From positions 1 to 23,447 of the forward strand of contig CAZCMD010000072.1 in NCBI GenBank assembly GCA_964499695.1: DNA of 23,447 nucleotides, read 5' to 3'. The DNA comes from JAAZBV01 sp964499695 (GTDB lineage Bacteria; Desulfobacterota; DSM-4660; Desulfatiglandales; HGW-15). The notes below the pieces were generated by a model. It had not been told where the DNA came from. It did not search any database and saw only the letters and a program-made list of their open reading frames with translations. Every line of letters begins with the position of its first letter. Position 1 is the stretch's first letter. The translations under genes were made by a program, and so were the position numbers. Below, in pieces: positions 6,678-15,473 of the stretch.

Positions 6678-9095
6678 CTAGAAACTGAACTCCGTTCTCT
6701 TTATTATATCTTCCTGGCTTTCCTTATACAGTTCCACAAAATAGGCGCTGAAACCCGCAATACGAACCACAAGGTCCCTGTAATCCGCAGGCCTCTCCTG
6801 TGCCTTTCTCAAGACATCAGCACTTACAATGTTAAACTGCATCTCCATGCCGCCCAGGCCAAAATATGTCTTAATAAGCGCCTTGAGTTTTTCCTTACCT
6901 TGCTCATTCCTGACTGCCGTCGGATGAAAACGCAGGTTTAAAAGCGTACCATTACCGAACTTTTTCTGGTCAATGGCAGAGACCGATCTGACAGTTGCTG
7001 TTGGCCCGTTTTTATCAAGCTGTTGTACCGGTGATATACCGTCACTTAAGGGCTCACCCCTTTTTCTTCCATCAGGCGAGGCGGCAGTCATAAGGCCAAA
7101 GAGGATATGTGCTGTTACCGGGTACAGACCGGCTGAATACCTGCCCCTGTAACCAGTGCCCGAGTTAATGGCATTTGCATATATATCAGATGCCCATGTA
7201 GCAAACTGATCCACATACTCGTTGCCATTGCCATAATGGGGCGACTCCTTCAATATCCGCTGCCTTAAATCTTCTTTTCCTTCCCAGTTTGTAATGATGG
7301 CATCATAAAGCTCCCTGGCGCTTATGAGCTTTTTCTCAAAGACCATATACTTTACAGCAGCAAGGCTGTCTGTGATATTACCTATGGCAATGCCGGCATT
7401 CCCAGTAGAGTTGTATTTTGCGCCGCCCTTCATTACATCCTTACCCTTTTCCATGCATCCGTCTATAGTTGCAGAGACAACCGGAAGGGGCATATGCTCT
7501 GATGCCACATATTCAAAGGTGTTTATGAGGCTTATGTGCCATTTTGCAAAGTATTCTATTTGCCTTTTTACTGCATCCAGCACCTCATCAAATGTTTTCA
7601 CATCATAGAGATACCCTGTGGGTAACCCTGTCTGACCGCTCATCCTGCCATCAAAACCCGGCATAGGGTTACAACCATTATTGATTGCGAGAATAAATGC
7701 GTTAAGCAGGTTGAAAAAAGACTCTGTGCCGGTCCCGCCAGGCGCTGCCCATTCATCACCGCAGCTCTGTGGCTCAACACAGCCTATCAGGCAGTAATTA
7801 CGGGCACTCTCTATGGGTAGGCCCCTTGCAATGAGGGCCGGGATTATTACATCATCACTTTCAAAGGTGGGTACTCCGCCAGCAATCTGTGTGGTTTCAA
7901 TGGCCGCTTCCCACAGGGCATCAGGTGTCCCTTTATGCACGCGCATGGACTGTGGCGGGTCATGGAGTATAAGTCTTCCAGCCGATTGAAGCATCATGTA
8001 TGTAACAGCATTAGTGGCATCTTTACCATCCCTTGTAACCCCACCCAGTGTCATCAATTGCCCGCTTGTATAACCGGGGCTTGACCTGGTTGCAAGCGCT
8101 GGCCATATCTTGTTCATCTCTGCTACCTTGAGATAGAATAGGTCAAGCAGCTCCTGTGCCTCATCGTGCGTGATCCTTTTTGCCTTTATGTCCGCATCAT
8201 AGAATTTGCCAAGGTACTGGTCTAAACGTCCGAATGATATGCCGTGCTGCTGACCGTCAAGGCAGAGGCATATCTGATACAAGTATATACACTGGATGGC
8301 ATCATGAAATGTCCGGCATGGGTTTTCCATTATCCGGTTGAGGCTCTCTGCCATTCTTAACAGCTCTTTTTGCCTTTCACGATTTGTTTCTATAGATGCA
8401 AGCCTTTCACACTCTTTTGCATATCTCTTTGAAAAGGTGATGATACCATCGCATACTATTGTTATTGCCCGGTAGAAATTATACCTGTATACGCTGTCAC
8501 CGAACATCACCCCTTCGAGCTCATCCATCTTTTCTTGGGCCTCTTTCCTTATGGCCCCAAAACCTTTATTTATGGCCTTTTCAAAGTTTGCCACAAAATG
8601 GCCTACTGGCGACTGACAGACCCCCTTTATACCAAAGGTTGAGACCCCGTTACCAACCGCCTTTTTATAGCCTTCAGGGATATATTCATCCACCTTGGCG
8701 CTCAGACACTCCTTACGCCAGAAATCACCTGTCGCGAGTATATATTCCACATCCTTTTCGTCTATATCATAAGGGTCTGTATCCCTTTTTGGAATGGTGC
8801 CTGCCTTTAATTCATCCATGAACCAGCTGAAGGATATCTCGGGGTAAAGGGCGCAACAGCGGAAAGATGTCCCCTGCCACCCTACAATTACCTCGTTTTC
8901 ATTAATATGTACCGGTAGTTTTTCACAGAGGTTTTTAAAGTTTTTTGCCCTTTTAAGTATCCCCTGAAGTTGTGGATTTTCCATATAAAAATCGGTTACT
9001 ATTTTATAACGCGATATGCAGATCTTCGGTCTTGTTGAGCGGTATTTTTCTCGTATCTTTGCAACGCGTGGTGAGATCGGACTCAATGTATACAT
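6678..9095 (-). CDS. Glycyl radical enzyme, dehydratase/lyase type, substrate unassigned
   Basis: An 805-residue pyruvate formate-lyase-superfamily enzyme. Both catalytic motifs are intact: the thiyl cysteine loop NYCLIGCVEPQ, with Cys439 and general base Glu441, and the C-terminal radical loop VRIAGFSAYF, with Gly781. The single GCVEP cysteine, rather than adjacent cysteines, marks the dehydratase/lyase branch (glycerol dehydratase, choline TMA-lyase, isethionate lyase) and not true pyruvate formate-lyase. Against CutC it lacks the Thr 13 residues after the catalytic Cys (Pro452 here), and the region carrying CutC's substrate Asp (FVSDCSYH) is not preserved. It is therefore probably not a choline lyase. 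Other family signs are SFGRLDQYL (~287-295), LMTLGGVTRDGKDATN and AASPDGRKRGEPLSDGISP. GGAGG lies just before the ATG at 9095. Activase and DUF748 genes follow. Confidence 0.93.
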   Translation of the reverse strand: MYTLSPISPRVAKIREKYRSTRPKICISRYKIVTDFYMENPQLQGILKRAKNFKNLCEKLPVHINENEVIVGWQGTSFRCCALYPEISFSWFMDELKAGTIPKRDTDPYDIDEKDVEYILATGDFWRKECLSAKVDEYIPEGYKKAVGNGVSTFGIKGVCQSPVGHFVANFEKAINKGFGAIRKEAQEKMDELEGVMFGDSVYRYNFYRAITIVCDGIITFSKRYAKECERLASIETNRERQKELLRMAESLNRIMENPCRTFHDAIQCIYLYQICLCLDGQQHGISFGRLDQYLGKFYDADIKAKRITHDEAQELLDLFYLKVAEMNKIWPALATRSSPGYTSGQLMTLGGVTRDGKDATNAVTYMMLQSAGRLILHDPPQSMRVHKGTPDALWEAAIETTQIAGGVPTFESDDVIIPALIARGLPIESARNYCLIGCVEPQSCGDEWAAPGGTGTESFFNLLNAFILAINNGCNPMPGFDGRMSGQTGLPTGYLYDVKTFDEVLDAVKRQIEYFAKWHISLINTFEYVASEHMPLPVVSATIDGCMEKGKDVMKGGAKYNSTGNAGIAIGNITDSLAAVKYMVFEKKLISARELYDAIITNWEGKEDLRQRILKESPHYGNGNEYVDQFATWASDIYANAINSGTGYRGRYSAGLYPVTAHILFGLMTAASPDGRKRGEPLSDGISPVQQLDKNGPTATVRSVSAIDQKKFGNGTLLNLRFHPTAVRNEQGKEKLKALIKTYFGLGGMEMQFNIVSADVLRKAQERPADYRDLVVRIAGFSAYFVELYKESQEDIIKRTEFSF

Positions 9096-9420
9096 AAATC
9101 CTCCAAACCTGGAAAGTCCTATTAATTAAAGCCATTAATCAAATAATAACTTAAGTCATTGAGATTGCCTCGTCAAGTTATGATTCAGGCTTTTATCTAT
9201 CAAAATCAATTATTAAATATGTTCTGTATATAATACAGAGTATTCGTTATTAATAATTACATCTACTATTGATCGGCATTTCAAGTGTGGAAGATAAACT
9301 GAACCTCCATTTTAAATAGATCTTAATAAGGCCCTTTCTTTTTGTTATGTTTTTTATTAATATATGCATCACGTTATTTTTCTTATCCATAATGTCTCAC
9401 TCAAAAAAAGGAGGAGTGCA
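9096..9420. promoter_or_regulatory. Divergent control region between glycyl radical operon and asmA
   Basis: This AT-rich 325-base region must hold promoters for the minus-strand glycyl radical operon and the plus-strand asmA. At 9223-9239 there is a 7-3-7 palindrome, TCTGTAT / ATACAGA, which contains a perfect TATAAT (9229-9234). No good -35 lies 17 bases upstream of it, so an activator-dependent promoter or an operator over the -10 is possible. No terminator or small ORF with a credible start was seen. An in-frame ATG at 9364 is not used by the gene start chosen here. Confidence 0.45.
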
Positions 9421-11553
9421 ATGGCACGTCCATTAAAATGGATTCTGGGAGTTTTTGGCGGGATTATTATTTTAGTCATAATAGCTGTAATAGTTATTAT
9501 TTCCAGTTATGACTTCAATAATCTTAAACCTGTTATTGCAAAGGCCGTTTATGAAGCAACCGGCAGGGAGCTTGTTATAGGCAGCGATATCGATCTTGAT
9601 ATTGGGCTCACCCCCTCCCTGGTATTATCAGATGTAAGGTTCCAGAACGCAGAGTGGGGAACCAGAAAAGATATGGTGAATGTGGGCAGGTTTGAGTTAA
9701 AGGTCTCACTGATGCCCCTTTTAAAAGGAAACGTAGAGGTGCATCGCTTTATACTTAAAGACTTTGATGTATTAATAGAAACAGACAAAAAGGGTAAGGG
9801 AAACTATCAGTTTGATACAGAGAAAAAGGCTGAAACAGAGCAGAAAAAGCCCGATACTGAATCTGACGTCGGGGCAGCTCCGCCTGCATTTGCTGTGAAT
9901 GAACTTGAAATAGAAAATGGCGTTATCACCTACAGGGACGGCAAATCTGGCAAGACACAAAACCTGACCATTACTAATCTAAAGACAGGTATTAAAGGGT
10001 TTGAAAATCCATTAACTATTGATCTCAGCGGTAAATATAATGATGAATCATTTAAGGTATCAGGTACACTCGGAAGTATAAAAGGTATTAATGATTCAGA
10101 AACCCCGTGGCCTTTAGACCTTTCTATAAATGCATTTGGCGCAGTTGCGGGCCTGAAGGGTTCCATAAAAAATCCTGCTGAACAGAAGGGGATCAATATA
10201 GATTTTGACGTAAAGATAAATGACTGGTCAGGGCTTTCAAAACTGGCGGAAACGGAGATACCTGTAAAGGAAGCATTCAGCGTCTCTGGAAATATTTCTG
10301 ACAGGGCACCAAAAAATTATAACATGAGCGGCCTAAAGATTGCTCTGGGGAAAAGTCAGATGAATGGCTCATTAGGCATAAACCTTTCTGGCAAAGTCCC
10401 TTATATTGATGCGGCCCTCTCATCAAAGGAGCTTGATTTGGACTCTTTTATGAGTAAGGACAAGGCTCCGGATAAACCGTCTGAACCATCGGTAAAGACT
10501 GATGAAAAGGCGGAAAGGATCTTTTCAGAAGAACCACTTAACCTTGATTCATTAAACGCGGTGAATGGCAAATTCAAAATCAGTATAGATAAACTTGTTA
10601 TATCTGAAATGGTGCTAAACGCCCTTTCTGTTGACGCTGCAATGAGTAATGGAAACCTTTCTTTAAAGCCTTTAAAGATGACTCTGGGTGGAGGTAATAT
10701 AGGTATCAATCTGGATCTTGGTTCAAAGGCCAGTGTTAATGACCTTTCTGCTGTAATAAATGTAAAAGGGCTGGAGCTCGCCGGGGTGCTTGAAAAGATG
10801 GGCCTCAAGGATAAGGTTGAGGGGCTTGTTGATGCTGATATAGATATCAAGGGTCGGGGAAATTCCATTGCATCCATAATGGGTGGGCTGAACGGTTATT
10901 CAACGGTTGCCGTAAGTAATGGGGTGGTCAGCAACAAATATATAAAAATGCTCGGCAGTGATTTCAGTAAAGGCGTTATGAGGCTGCTTAATCCTGCGGG
11001 GGCGTCAAAGGATTATACCACCATAAAATGCCTGGTTACCAGGTTTGATGCCCGTGACGGAATAGCTGATGGAACTGTTCTTGCTGTTGATACAGAGCTG
11101 ATTAGCGTGGAAGGGCAGGGGGATATCAACCTGAAAACAGAGGTGATGGGGATATCACTGATACCTACAGCAAAAAAGAGCATTGCAGGGTATAACCTTA
11201 ATCTGGGTGAAATAGCCCAGCCATTTAAGCTTGGAGGCACCCTTTCAAATCCATCACTGGTTATTGATAAACAAAAGGCCGCCCTCTCGATTGGGAAGGT
11301 AATCGGTAAGGACGGGCTTAAAGGCCTTTTAAAAAAGTCATCTCCTGAGACAACATCATCGGATGTGGATATATGTGCCTCAGCCCTTGAAGCAGCCAAA
11401 ACTGGTGTGAAACAGGTTGCCAAGAAAGAGGCAGCACCGGAGGCCGCAGCAAGTGAAGAGACACAACCTGCAGAGCCTGTTACCACTGAAAAACTTATAG
11501 AGGATGCGGTTAAAGATCCTAAAAAGGCGCTTAAAAATTTGTTTGGAAGATAA
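9421..11553 (+). CDS. AsmA family protein
   Basis: A 710-residue protein beginning MARPLKWILGVFGG, with one N-terminal membrane anchor (~8-29). It continues into the AsmA opening: VIAKAVYEATGRELVIGSDI, then LVLSDVRFQNAEWG and FELKVSLMPLLKGNVEVHRF. The middle is beta-rich AsmA repeat sequence (SGKYNDESFKVSGTLGSIKG and similar). AsmA-domain features recur near the end (IDIKGRGNSIASIMGGLNGY, ISLIPTAKKS, KLGGTLSNPSLVID). After an Ala/Glu-rich linker comes a charged C-terminal tail, EKLIEDAVKDPKKALKNLFG. The ATG at 9421 is chosen because AAGGAGGAG lies directly upstream; an earlier in-frame ATG at 9364 lacks one. The likely role is periplasmic, in envelope lipid transport or outer-membrane homeostasis. 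A degenerate copy of its 3' end lies at 20563-20790. Confidence 0.9.
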   Translation: MARPLKWILGVFGGIIILVIIAVIVIISSYDFNNLKPVIAKAVYEATGRELVIGSDIDLDIGLTPSLVLSDVRFQNAEWGTRKDMVNVGRFELKVSLMPLLKGNVEVHRFILKDFDVLIETDKKGKGNYQFDTEKKAETEQKKPDTESDVGAAPPAFAVNELEIENGVITYRDGKSGKTQNLTITNLKTGIKGFENPLTIDLSGKYNDESFKVSGTLGSIKGINDSETPWPLDLSINAFGAVAGLKGSIKNPAEQKGINIDFDVKINDWSGLSKLAETEIPVKEAFSVSGNISDRAPKNYNMSGLKIALGKSQMNGSLGINLSGKVPYIDAALSSKELDLDSFMSKDKAPDKPSEPSVKTDEKAERIFSEEPLNLDSLNAVNGKFKISIDKLVISEMVLNALSVDAAMSNGNLSLKPLKMTLGGGNIGINLDLGSKASVNDLSAVINVKGLELAGVLEKMGLKDKVEGLVDADIDIKGRGNSIASIMGGLNGYSTVAVSNGVVSNKYIKMLGSDFSKGVMRLLNPAGASKDYTTIKCLVTRFDARDGIADGTVLAVDTELISVEGQGDINLKTEVMGISLIPTAKKSIAGYNLNLGEIAQPFKLGGTLSNPSLVIDKQKAALSIGKVIGKDGLKGLLKKSSPETTSSDVDICASALEAAKTGVKQVAKKEAAPEAAASEETQPAEPVTTEKLIEDAVKDPKKALKNLFGR

Positions 11554-11566
11554 TATTGTAAATCCT

Positions 11567-11620
11567 GGCATTGTAAGGTCATCCGAAGAAAACAGGGTAT
11601 ATGACCTTTCAATGCCTTTT
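11567..11620 (+). terminator. Rho-independent terminator of asmA
   Basis: The long stem is GGCATTG-T-AAGGTCAT paired with ATGACCTT-T-CAATGCC, followed by TTTT at 11617-11620. It has 15 paired bases, one symmetric T/T mismatch and an 18-base loop. It separates asmA from the MarR-led cassette. Confidence 0.75.
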
Positions 11621-11626
11621 AATGAA

Positions 11627-11676
11627 TTGACGAAAATTTTTTTGTGCTTTATTGTGAATTCATAATTTATATTCAC
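11627..11676 (+). promoter_or_regulatory. Promoter and probable self-operator of the MarR gene
   Basis: TTGACG (11627-11632) and TATTGT (11650-11655) are spaced 17 bases apart and form a plausible sigma-70 promoter. Overlapping and following the -10 is an inverted repeat, GTGAAT (11654-11659) with ATTCAC (11671-11676). Its centre spacing (17 bases start to start) fits a dimeric winged-helix regulator. Autorepression by the downstream MarR protein is inferred. Confidence 0.5.
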
Positions 11677-11700
11677 CTCTAGCAAACTTAAGGAATGGTT

Positions 11701-12192
11701 ATGGTAAAATCCAAGAAAAATATAACGTTATCTACACAGTCGGACTTTCATTTTAAATATACAAAAGATATTATTTATTCAATTCGCAGGCTGATGCAGG
11801 CCGGAGAACTATACACAAAAGAGTTAAATAAGGTATATAACATAAGTTCTGCGCAGCTCAATTGTCTTCTCACCCTTAACGAAAACGGATCATTACCACC
11901 ATCCCATATCGCCAGATTGATGATGATCAATTCAAGCACAATAACGGGGATTATTGACAGGTTGGAAGAAAAAGGTCTTTTGAAAAGGATGAGAATCTCC
12001 ACAGATCGCCGTGTTATTACGGTTGAACTGACAAAAAACGGCGAAGTTCTTGCGAAAAATGCACCTCCCCCAATACAGTATAAGCTGTTTGATGGTCTAA
12101 GCAAATTATCCGAAAATGACATAAAAAATATATCCGATTCTTTACAAAAACTTACAGATATGCTGGATGTTCAGGACCTTGAGGTCACTTAA
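11701..12192 (+). CDS. MarR-family transcriptional regulator
   Basis: A 163-residue winged-helix regulator. The core is ISSAQLNCLLTLNENGSLPP, then HIARLMMINSSTITGIIDRL (recognition helix) and the wing KGLLKRMRISTDRRVITVEL. The C-terminal dimerisation helices include APPPIQYKLFDGLSKL. That PP..Q..LF..L signature resembles MarR regulators such as EctR that sit next to compatible-solute genes; this likeness is from memory and moderate. I chose the ATG at 11701 because AAGGA lies 6 bases upstream, whereas the ATG at 11695 is too close to it. It heads the 9-kb cassette and is the obvious candidate for controlling it, perhaps in response to osmolarity or an amine ligand. Confidence 0.88.
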   Translation: MVKSKKNITLSTQSDFHFKYTKDIIYSIRRLMQAGELYTKELNKVYNISSAQLNCLLTLNENGSLPPSHIARLMMINSSTITGIIDRLEEKGLLKRMRISTDRRVITVELTKNGEVLAKNAPPPIQYKLFDGLSKLSENDIKNISDSLQKLTDMLDVQDLEVT

Positions 12193-12274
12193 ACTGACAT
12201 CATCTTGATCCACACTCCTTATCCTGATTAATCCTTATAAATTAAATAGTTATCTCGAATATCCCTGCACCGGC

Positions 12275-12341
12275 TTGACATTTCACTTGTATTAATATAT
12301 TTTTAGTTGAAATAATATTTGTAGATATAATTTGAATTATA
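12275..12341 (+). promoter_or_regulatory. Promoter and downstream palindrome ahead of the asnB-like gene
   Basis: A consensus TTGACA (12275-12280) and TATTTT (12298-12303) are 17 bases apart. About 15-20 bases after the predicted start site lies a 7-2-7 palindrome, TATAATT-TG-AATTATA (12326-12341). A repressor bound there would block elongation. It does not closely match the inverted repeat in front of the MarR gene, so the same regulator is not assured. The remaining leader is AT-rich, without a terminator or recognisable riboswitch. Confidence 0.5.
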
Positions 12342-12423
12342 ATAAAAGACCATGATAGCTATTTATCAGATTAAGTCTTCACAGGACGAAACGAAGATTA
12401 TTTTTTTTAGTAAAGGAAATTAT

Positions 12424-14043
12424 ATGTGTGGTATAGCAGGCTGTATTGGCCGGAAAGATTTTAAAATAGTCAACCTTATGCTTGATGCCCTGGGCCATCG
12501 GGGGCCTGATGACAGGGGTATTTATATCAGTGGTAAAAGTGTGTTTGGTCATACCCGCCTTTCTATTGTCGATGTTGCAGGTGGACATCAACCAATACTC
12601 TCTAATGGCGGCAGGGATGGGATCATCTGCAATGGTGAAATCTATAATTTTAGAAAAATAAAAAAAAACCTCTCAAATAGATATTCATTCCGGACTGATT
12701 CCGATTCTGAAGTAATCTTACACCTTTATAAAGAAAAAGGCCCGGATTGCGTAAAGGAATTGGACGGCATGTTTGCCTTTGCCATTTTTGATGATGATAA
12801 TTTTATGATGGCAAGGGATCCGATCGGTATTAAACCTCTATATTATGGATATAAAGAGGATAATCTTTATTTTGCTTCCGAACTCGGGGCTATGTCTCTT
12901 GCAGGGCTTGATGAAGTGCACGAATTTCCGGCCGGTCATTATTATACACCCAAGGAAGGTTTTGTGGAATTCTATAGAACCCCTGAAATAGAAGACCAGA
13001 TGCTGACAGACATTGAGGAGGCAAGCAGCCTTATCCGTGACACCTTTATCAGGGCAGTCAAAAAAAGATTATTATCTGATCCTGACATACATGTGGGGGC
13101 ATTTTGCAGCGGCGGGCTTGACAGCAGTCTTATAGCGGCAATCGCTGCTAATGAAATACATCATCTACATACCTTCGTTGTAGGTATGAAATACGATAAT
13201 GGTGAATTCAGTGACGACATCAAAGCATCGAGAATGGTTGCGGATTATATCGGATCAAACCACCATGAGTTATTGTTTACAGAAAATGACTATTATAACG
13301 CATTGCCGAAGGTAATTGAAAAGCTCGAAACCTATGATCCTTCACTCGTACGCTGTGCTGTTCCATGTTATTTCACATGCAAACTGGCTGCTGATTATGT
13401 AACTGTTGTTTTAACAGGAGAAGGCGCTGATGAGCTATTCACAGGTTATCATTATATGAAGCACTTTCCTGTTAATAAACTTAATATGGAGGCACGTCGC
13501 TGTATAAACAATCTGCATAATATTAACCTGCAAAGGACGGACAGGATGGGAATGCTTTTCAGCCTGGAACTCAGGGTACCGTTTCTGGATAAAGAGATGA
13601 TTGCACTCTCTATGAAAATCCCTCCTGAATTAAAAATAAGAGTGCGTAACAACGAGAAAATTGAGAAATGGATTTTAAGAAAGGCATTTGAGGGTACAGG
13701 CTATCTTCCTGATGAAATACTGTGGAGGTACAAGGTTCAATACACCCAGGGGGCGGGCTGTGAGAGTCTGGGAGAAAGGCTTGCCCATGAACAGATAAGT
13801 GAAGAAGATTATCAAAAGATAAAAACTGAAAATCCTAATGCAGTAATAAACAGCAGAGAGGCGGCCTTTTACTACAGGATATTCAGGGAGTTCCATCCTC
13901 AGAATTCCATACTTGGTTCAATAGGTATATGGTCAGGGTTTGATTTTTCCGAGGAACGCGAAGAAGTAAGAGGCTCTGTTGATGGAGAACTGAAACATAA
14001 TCATGATGAAAACAATTCAGAAATGGATACAGTTTCCTCATAA
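12424..14043 (+). CDS. Glutamine-hydrolysing asparagine synthetase homologue
   Basis: A 539-residue two-domain amidotransferase. The N-terminal glutaminase domain begins MCGIAGCIG, so Cys2 becomes the catalytic N-terminal nucleophile. It has HRGPDDRG (~25-32), HTRLSIVD, CNGEIYNF (~69-76) and ARDPIGIKPLYYG. The C-terminal synthetase domain has the ATP pyrophosphatase loop SGGLDSS (229-235) and GEGADELFTGY (~332-342). The ATG at 12424 is chosen because it places Cys second and follows AAAGGAAA; an earlier in-frame ATG at 12352 would bury the nucleophile. The family adenylates a carboxylate and replaces AMP with ammonia from glutamine. Position in a betaine-transport/MttB cassette suggests an acceptor other than aspartate; this is inference. 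The tail after ~510 is highly charged and poorly conserved. Confidence 0.9.
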   Translation: MCGIAGCIGRKDFKIVNLMLDALGHRGPDDRGIYISGKSVFGHTRLSIVDVAGGHQPILSNGGRDGIICNGEIYNFRKIKKNLSNRYSFRTDSDSEVILHLYKEKGPDCVKELDGMFAFAIFDDDNFMMARDPIGIKPLYYGYKEDNLYFASELGAMSLAGLDEVHEFPAGHYYTPKEGFVEFYRTPEIEDQMLTDIEEASSLIRDTFIRAVKKRLLSDPDIHVGAFCSGGLDSSLIAAIAANEIHHLHTFVVGMKYDNGEFSDDIKASRMVADYIGSNHHELLFTENDYYNALPKVIEKLETYDPSLVRCAVPCYFTCKLAADYVTVVLTGEGADELFTGYHYMKHFPVNKLNMEARRCINNLHNINLQRTDRMGMLFSLELRVPFLDKEMIALSMKIPPELKIRVRNNEKIEKWILRKAFEGTGYLPDEILWRYKVQYTQGAGCESLGERLAHEQISEEDYQKIKTENPNAVINSREAAFYYRIFREFHPQNSILGSIGIWSGFDFSEEREEVRGSVDGELKHNHDENNSEMDTVSS

Positions 14044-14061
14044 AATTTCTGTATTCCTTTC

Positions 14062-14070
14062 TGGTATAAT
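14062..14070 (+). promoter_or_regulatory. Extended -10 promoter candidate before the FAD oxidoreductase
   Basis: TGGTATAAT is a perfect extended -10 element within the 68-base gap between the asnB-like gene and the oxidoreductase. No convincing -35 is present. It could give an internal start for the transport and oxidoreductase genes. Confidence 0.35.
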
Positions 14071-14111
14071 TTTTCAAAGATAGCAAGAAAAAGTAAAGGA
14101 GAAAAAATAAA

Positions 14112-15443
14112 ATGATACTTGAAACATACTATAAATATATTGTTATAGGAGCAGGGATGCACGGCCTCAGTACAGCCTATCATCTGGCTCTGGAGCTGGA
14201 AACAAAAAATAAAGGTACAGGGAGGGATATCCTTCTTATTGATAAATCAGCAATAGGCTCCGGCGCATCAGGAATCGCCTGTGGAGTAATCCGCAACAAC
14301 TACTTTCAGCCAGCCATGCAGGAATTGATTGCACACAGCGTGGGTATATGGGAACAGGACGCAGGAGGATACGGGTACCTTCCCGTAGGTTATATGCAGA
14401 TTTCACCGGAATCGATGCATGAAGATGTTAACAACATATATGAGAGGCAAAAGAACATCGGCTATGACTCAGAGTTTATTGAGGGGGAAAAGGACTGCCT
14501 TGAATATATGAAGAATAATGTCTTCAGTGACTGGAAGGCACCGGGTGTAACCTCAATCCTTCATGAAAAAAAAGGCGGTTATGCAAACAACACAAAGGCA
14601 CTCTATCGCCTTGCCGACAAGGCAGAACACCTTGGAGTGAGGATACTGACGGGATGCGAGGTAATAGGATTTGCCAGCAATGGGTGTATTTCGGGAGTTG
14701 AAACTACAAAAGGCCATTTCAAATGCGATTATACAATTATAGGCACCGGTCCCTGGGCAAATAGTTTCTGGGAAATGCTGGGTTTGCCGGATACCATAAA
14801 TGTAAAGGGTCTGGATGGAAAGGTACATCCTGAAATAAAGATGTGGACCTATTGGTCTTTACAGGAAGGAACCCTTGGGGTTGAGCCCGATTATGGACTT
14901 GACAATAGAGGCAAGATGCCTCCGGTAATTCATCTTGATACTGATGCGCCCCTTTATTCAAGCGAAGACAACAGCCTGATAACAGATCGAATGTGGGGTA
15001 TTTACTATAAGCCTGACTATCATTTCAGAGGTATTCAGGGCGGTACAACACCGGAACTTGTAACAAGCAGTAGAGTTGAAGTAGATCCATATGGCATAGA
15101 CTCCCCTGATTTTATTGTAGGGGCTGAATTTGCCCATACATGGACATCCGCCCTTGCCCACTGCCAGAAAAGATATGAAGATCAGTATCTAAAATTTAAG
15201 AAAGAGCCATCAGGCGGACTTGGAGCCTTTACACCGGACAACTTTCCTGTCTTTGATGTATTTAATGAAAACTGCTATTTCATAGCGGACTCCAGTCATG
15301 GTTACAAGATGATAGGAGTCGGACAACTGGTAGCAAAGGAGATCCTGGGCGAAAAACAGAATCTCCTCGATCCCTTCAGATTTAAAAGATTCGAGACAGG
15401 GGAGCTACTGCCGGAATCCAACAGCCCTTTTCCATGGAGTTGA
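14112..15443 (+). CDS. FAD-dependent oxidoreductase, DAO (sarcosine/dimethylglycine oxidase) family
   Basis: A 443-residue flavoprotein. The N-terminal dinucleotide fold has VIGAGMHGLSTAYHL (~12-26), with DKSAIGSGASGIACGVIRNN as the FAD/substrate loop. A second nucleotide-contact segment is TIIGTGPWANSFW (~208-220). The C-terminal GYKMIGVGQLVA is the conserved FAD-closing segment of the DadA/SoxB-like family. Members oxidise secondary or tertiary amines such as sarcosine, dimethylglycine, proline or D-amino acids. There is no added folate-binding domain, so it is a stand-alone oxidoreductase or one subunit. AAAGGAG precedes the ATG. Its place between an amidotransferase and a betaine-type importer fits oxidation of the amine left after demethylation of a quaternary ammonium substrate. 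Confidence 0.86.
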   Translation: MILETYYKYIVIGAGMHGLSTAYHLALELETKNKGTGRDILLIDKSAIGSGASGIACGVIRNNYFQPAMQELIAHSVGIWEQDAGGYGYLPVGYMQISPESMHEDVNNIYERQKNIGYDSEFIEGEKDCLEYMKNNVFSDWKAPGVTSILHEKKGGYANNTKALYRLADKAEHLGVRILTGCEVIGFASNGCISGVETTKGHFKCDYTIIGTGPWANSFWEMLGLPDTINVKGLDGKVHPEIKMWTYWSLQEGTLGVEPDYGLDNRGKMPPVIHLDTDAPLYSSEDNSLITDRMWGIYYKPDYHFRGIQGGTTPELVTSSRVEVDPYGIDSPDFIVGAEFAHTWTSALAHCQKRYEDQYLKFKKEPSGGLGAFTPDNFPVFDVFNENCYFIADSSHGYKMIGVGQLVAKEILGEKQNLLDPFRFKRFETGELLPESNSPFPWS

Positions 15444-15473
15444 TCGGTGATAGCCTGTAATTCTTAGCTAATA

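Noticed and set aside
6678..9095. Calling the glycyl radical enzyme choline TMA-lyase (CutC), which would make a neat choline story with the betaine transporter
   Set aside because: It shares GCVEPQ, but the Thr at Cys+13 and the DCSYH segment of CutC are absent, and it is divergently placed from the cassette with its own control region.
9364..9420. Longer N-terminus for AsmA
   Set aside because: The 19 extra residues do not resemble the family start, and a strong GGAGGAG ribosome site lies just before the ATG at 9421.
12352..12423. Upstream start for the asparagine synthetase homologue
   Set aside because: It would place 24 residues ahead of the catalytic Cys, which must follow the initiator Met; the ATG at 12424 has its own ribosome site.
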